This document shows, piece after piece, positions 6,927 through 8,919 of a DNA stretch of 8,919 bases (position 1 is the stretch's first letter; every line of letters starts with the position of its first letter). Location of the stretch: assembly GCA_041481445.1 (NCBI GenBank), contig JBGPBV010000223.1, positions 1-8,919 of the forward strand. Reading direction: 5' to 3'. The notes beneath the pieces are model-generated. The model did no database searches. It saw nothing but the letters and a program-made list of their open reading frames with translations, and was not told the origin of the DNA. A program made the position numbers and the translations under genes. This stretch comes from AA29 sp041481445 (GTDB taxonomy: Bacteria; Acidobacteriota; Vicinamibacteria; Fen-336).

Positions 6927-8690
6927 GTGATCCACGCCTTCGAATCGCGCGCCCGCGCCGTGCCGCTGGCCGCCCTCGCGATCGTCGCCCTCGCCGCCTC
7001 CGGCCGCGCGGAAGCGCCCGCGGCCTCCGGTCCCGCACCCGACGCCGCCCGCCTGGTCGCGATGGCCGCGCGCTTCGCGCCCGTCCCCATCGGGGCCGAC
7101 GTGTCGAAGCTCCCGCCGGGGGAGCGGCAGGCCCTGGCCCAGCTCGTGGAAGCCGCGCGCCTCATGGACCCCCTGTTCCTCCGGCAGTCCTGGGCGGGCA
7201 GTGACGCGCTGATGATGCAGCTCGTCGGAGATACCTCCGCGCTGGGCCGAGCGCGCCTCCACTACTTCACGATCAACAAGGGTCCATGGTCAGGCCTGGA
7301 CCTCAACGTGCCGTTCATCCCCGGCGTTCCCACCAAGCCCGAGTCCGGGAACTTCTATCCCGCGGGCGCCGGCAAGGACGAGGTCGAGAGCTGGATGAAG
7401 TCGCTGCCGGAGGCGGAGCAGGCGGCCGCCCGCGGCTTCTTCACCACGATCCGCCGGCGTCCCGGCGGCGGCTTCATGGCCGTCCCCTACAGCCTCGAAT
7501 ACCAGGGCGAGCTGGCCCTGGCCGCGGAGAGGCTGCGCGCGGCCGCCGCCTCCACCGCCCAGCCGACCCTGAAGGCGTTCCTCGAGAAGCGGGCGGCCGC
7601 CTTCCTCTCCAACGACTACTACGACTCCGACCTGGCCTGGATGGAGCTGGACGCCTCCATCGAGCCCACCATCGGGCCCTACGAGGTCTACGAGGACGAG
7701 TGGTTCAACGCCAAGGCCGCCTTCGAGGCCTTCATCACCCTCCGCGACGACGCGGAGTCGGCCCGCCTGGCCCGTTTCGGGGCCCTTCTCCAGGACATCG
7801 AGAGCCACCTCCCGATCGACCCTGCCCTGCGCAACCCCAGGCTGGGCGCGCTCGCTCCCATCCGCGTGGTCAACGTCGTCTTCTGTTCCGGCGACGGCAA
7901 CCGCGGCGTGCAGACCGCGGCCTACAACCTTCCCAACGACGAGCGGGTCGTGCAGGAGAAGGGGTCGAAGCGCGTCATGTTGAAGAACATGCAGGAGGCG
8001 AAGTTCGAGAAGGTGCTCGTCCCGATCGCGGGCGTGGCCGTGCCCCCGGCCGACCGGAAGGACGTCGGCTTCGACGCCTTCTTCACGCACACCCTCATGC
8101 ACGAGCTGATGCACGGCCTCGGGCCGCACAACATCACGGTGGGCGGGCGGGCGACGACGGTGCGCCAGGAGCTGAAGGAGACCTACAGCACCCTGGAGGA
8201 GGCCAAGGCCGACATCTCCGGCCTGTGGGCCCTCCAGTACCTGGTGGACAAGGGCGCGCTGGGCCCGGAGATGGCGCGCACCATGTACACGACGTTCCTG
8301 GCCTCGAGCTTCCGCTCCGTCCGCTTCGGCCTGACCGAGGCCCACGGCAAGGGGGTCGCCCTCCAGCTCGACACGCTGCTCGACGCCGGCGCGTTCAAGG
8401 CGAACCCGGACGGGACGTTCTCGGTGGTCCCGGGGAAGGTCAAGGAGGCGGTGGCGGGGCTGACCCGGGAGATCATGACCGTGCAGGCCCGCGGCGACTA
8501 CGCGGCGGCGAAGGAGATGCTGGCCCGGCGCGCGGTGGTCCGGCCGGACGTCCAGAAGGTGCTCGACCGCCTGAGCGCGGTACCGGTGGACATCGAGCCC
8601 CTGTTCGTCACCGCGGACGAGCTGTCCGGCCGATCGCCCCGGCCTCAGACGCCGGCGGCGTCGAGGAAGCCGAGCACGACCGGCCAGTAG
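6927..8690 (+). CDS. Secreted M49-like (dipeptidyl-peptidase III-like) zinc metallopeptidase
   Basis: A 587-residue exported protein. The GTG start follows a strong ribosome-binding site and opens a signal peptide: basic R8/R10, hydrophobic core about 11-25, and a likely cleavage after AEA (28-30). There is no lipobox cysteine. The zinc site is H392-E393-L-M-H396, followed by GLGPH, with E424/E425 in LEEAKAD as the likely third ligand. Nearby landmarks are EVYEDEWF (about 253-260), NLPNDER (334-340) and VMLKN. From memory these resemble the C-terminal domain of plant Nudix hydrolase 3, which is related to peptidase family M49. Classical DPP III uses HExxGH with its glutamate about 53 residues later; here the motif is HExxH and the gap is 28. 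It probably hydrolyses peptides in the periplasm or outside the cell, but the substrate is unknown and activity is inferred. The tail overlaps the opposite-strand hydrolase gene by 46 bases. The gene is divergent from the kinase. Confidence 0.88.
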   Translation: MIHAFESRARAVPLAALAIVALAASGRAEAPAASGPAPDAARLVAMAARFAPVPIGADVSKLPPGERQALAQLVEAARLMDPLFLRQSWAGSDALMMQLVGDTSALGRARLHYFTINKGPWSGLDLNVPFIPGVPTKPESGNFYPAGAGKDEVESWMKSLPEAEQAAARGFFTTIRRRPGGGFMAVPYSLEYQGELALAAERLRAAAASTAQPTLKAFLEKRAAAFLSNDYYDSDLAWMELDASIEPTIGPYEVYEDEWFNAKAAFEAFITLRDDAESARLARFGALLQDIESHLPIDPALRNPRLGALAPIRVVNVVFCSGDGNRGVQTAAYNLPNDERVVQEKGSKRVMLKNMQEAKFEKVLVPIAGVAVPPADRKDVGFDAFFTHTLMHELMHGLGPHNITVGGRATTVRQELKETYSTLEEAKADISGLWALQYLVDKGALGPEMARTMYTTFLASSFRSVRFGLTEAHGKGVALQLDTLLDAGAFKANPDGTFSVVPGKVKEAVAGLTREIMTVQARGDYAAAKEMLARRAVVRPDVQKVLDRLSAVPVDIEPLFVTADELSGRSPRPQTPAASRKPSTTGQ

Positions 8691-8919
8691 TCCGGGCTCA
8701 AGACGGCGCCGACGTGCTCCGCCCCCGGGGCGACCCAGACCCGGTGCGGGCCCGGGTGCGCCTCCGCCACGCGGCGCACCACCTCCTCCGGCATGCGCTC
8801 GTCGGCCCCGTCCGCGATGGCGAGCAGCGGCGCCTGGAAGGCCGCCGACGCCGCCACCGCGTCCACGTCGTCCGCGCGGAAGCCGGCGCGCCACTCGGCG
8901 AACTTGATCGTGATCGGGA
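8645..8919 (-). CDS. Alpha/beta hydrolase, C-terminal fragment (5' end beyond window)
   Basis: The last 90 residues of an alpha/beta-hydrolase-fold enzyme. The frame is open from the right edge to the TGA at 8647-8645. Counting from the first whole codon at 8917, the strand PLLAIADGADERMP carries the likely catalytic acid D39, and WVAPGAEHVGA carries the likely catalytic histidine H68. YWPVVLGFLD then forms the final helix, which is the usual end of the fold. The upstream FAEWRAGFRADDV resembles the region before the acid strand in serine-hydrolase relatives of the BAAT/dienelactone type. The nucleophile lies outside the window, so the substrate class cannot be told. An internal ATG at 8866 is not the start because the homologous sequence continues upstream of it. 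It is convergent with the secreted peptidase gene. Confidence 0.85.
   Translation of the reverse strand, partial: PITIKFAEWRAGFRADDVDAVAASAAFQAPLLAIADGADERMPEEVVRRVAEAHPGPHRVWVAPGAEHVGAVLSPDYWPVVLGFLDAAGV

Noticed and set aside
4560..7262. A 900-codon minus-strand open frame in another register of the kinase gene, continuing into the peptidase start
   Set aside because: The Arg/Pro/Gly-rich translation is a frame-shifted shadow of the kinase and contains no intact domain.
8648..8662. Small palindrome GACGCCGGCGGCGTC as a possible terminator
   Set aside because: A 6-bp stem with a 3-base loop and no T-tract lies inside two overlapping coding ends. Chance is the simplest explanation.
7290..8894. 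A 534-codon open frame antisense to the secreted peptidase
   Set aside because: It is compositionally biased, has no motif, and lies opposite a gene with a signal peptide, a ribosome-binding site and a zinc-binding motif.

Overview
The window is very GC-rich bacterial DNA, tightly packed, with strong G/C preference at third codon positions. The gene content is a DMSO-reductase-family molybdenum enzyme, a zinc-ribbon Ser/Thr kinase with a polytopic C-terminus, and a secreted M49-like metallopeptidase. This suggests a Gram-negative-type soil or sediment bacterium, most plausibly Acidobacteriota or a similar GC-rich uncultured phylum. That placement rests on how the kinase architecture looks, not on a phylogenetic marker. 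There are no RNA genes, CRISPR arrays, insertion sequences or phage genes.

Positions 1-3990 (+) look like one operon. It holds a molybdopterin oxidoreductase cut by the left edge, a 78-residue membrane protein, an M24-family aminopeptidase-like enzyme, and a DUF3291 protein. The first three genes are joined by a GTGA overlap and an ATGA overlap, so their translation is probably coupled. The fourth follows after 12 bases with a good Shine-Dalgarno sequence. The small membrane gene sits almost exactly between its two larger neighbours and could be missed by gene callers with a length cut-off.

Positions 4013-6817 (-) hold one large gene, convergent with the operon. From the N-terminus it encodes a zinc ribbon, a Pro/Ser/Thr linker, a complete Ser/Thr kinase, a membrane anchor, a roughly 220-residue extracytoplasmic domain and a multi-pass membrane C-terminus. 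It is divergent from a secreted zinc peptidase-like gene at 6927-8690 (+). A 109-base region between them contains plausible promoters for both directions. The peptidase gene then overlaps tail-to-tail, by 46 bases, with the end of an alpha/beta hydrolase gene (-) that runs off the right edge.

No clearly new system is visible. The best candidates for a second look are the coupled molybdoenzyme, mini membrane protein and peptidase cassette, the modular kinase, and the divergent kinase/secreted peptidase pair. No stretch over 300 bases lacks a gene.
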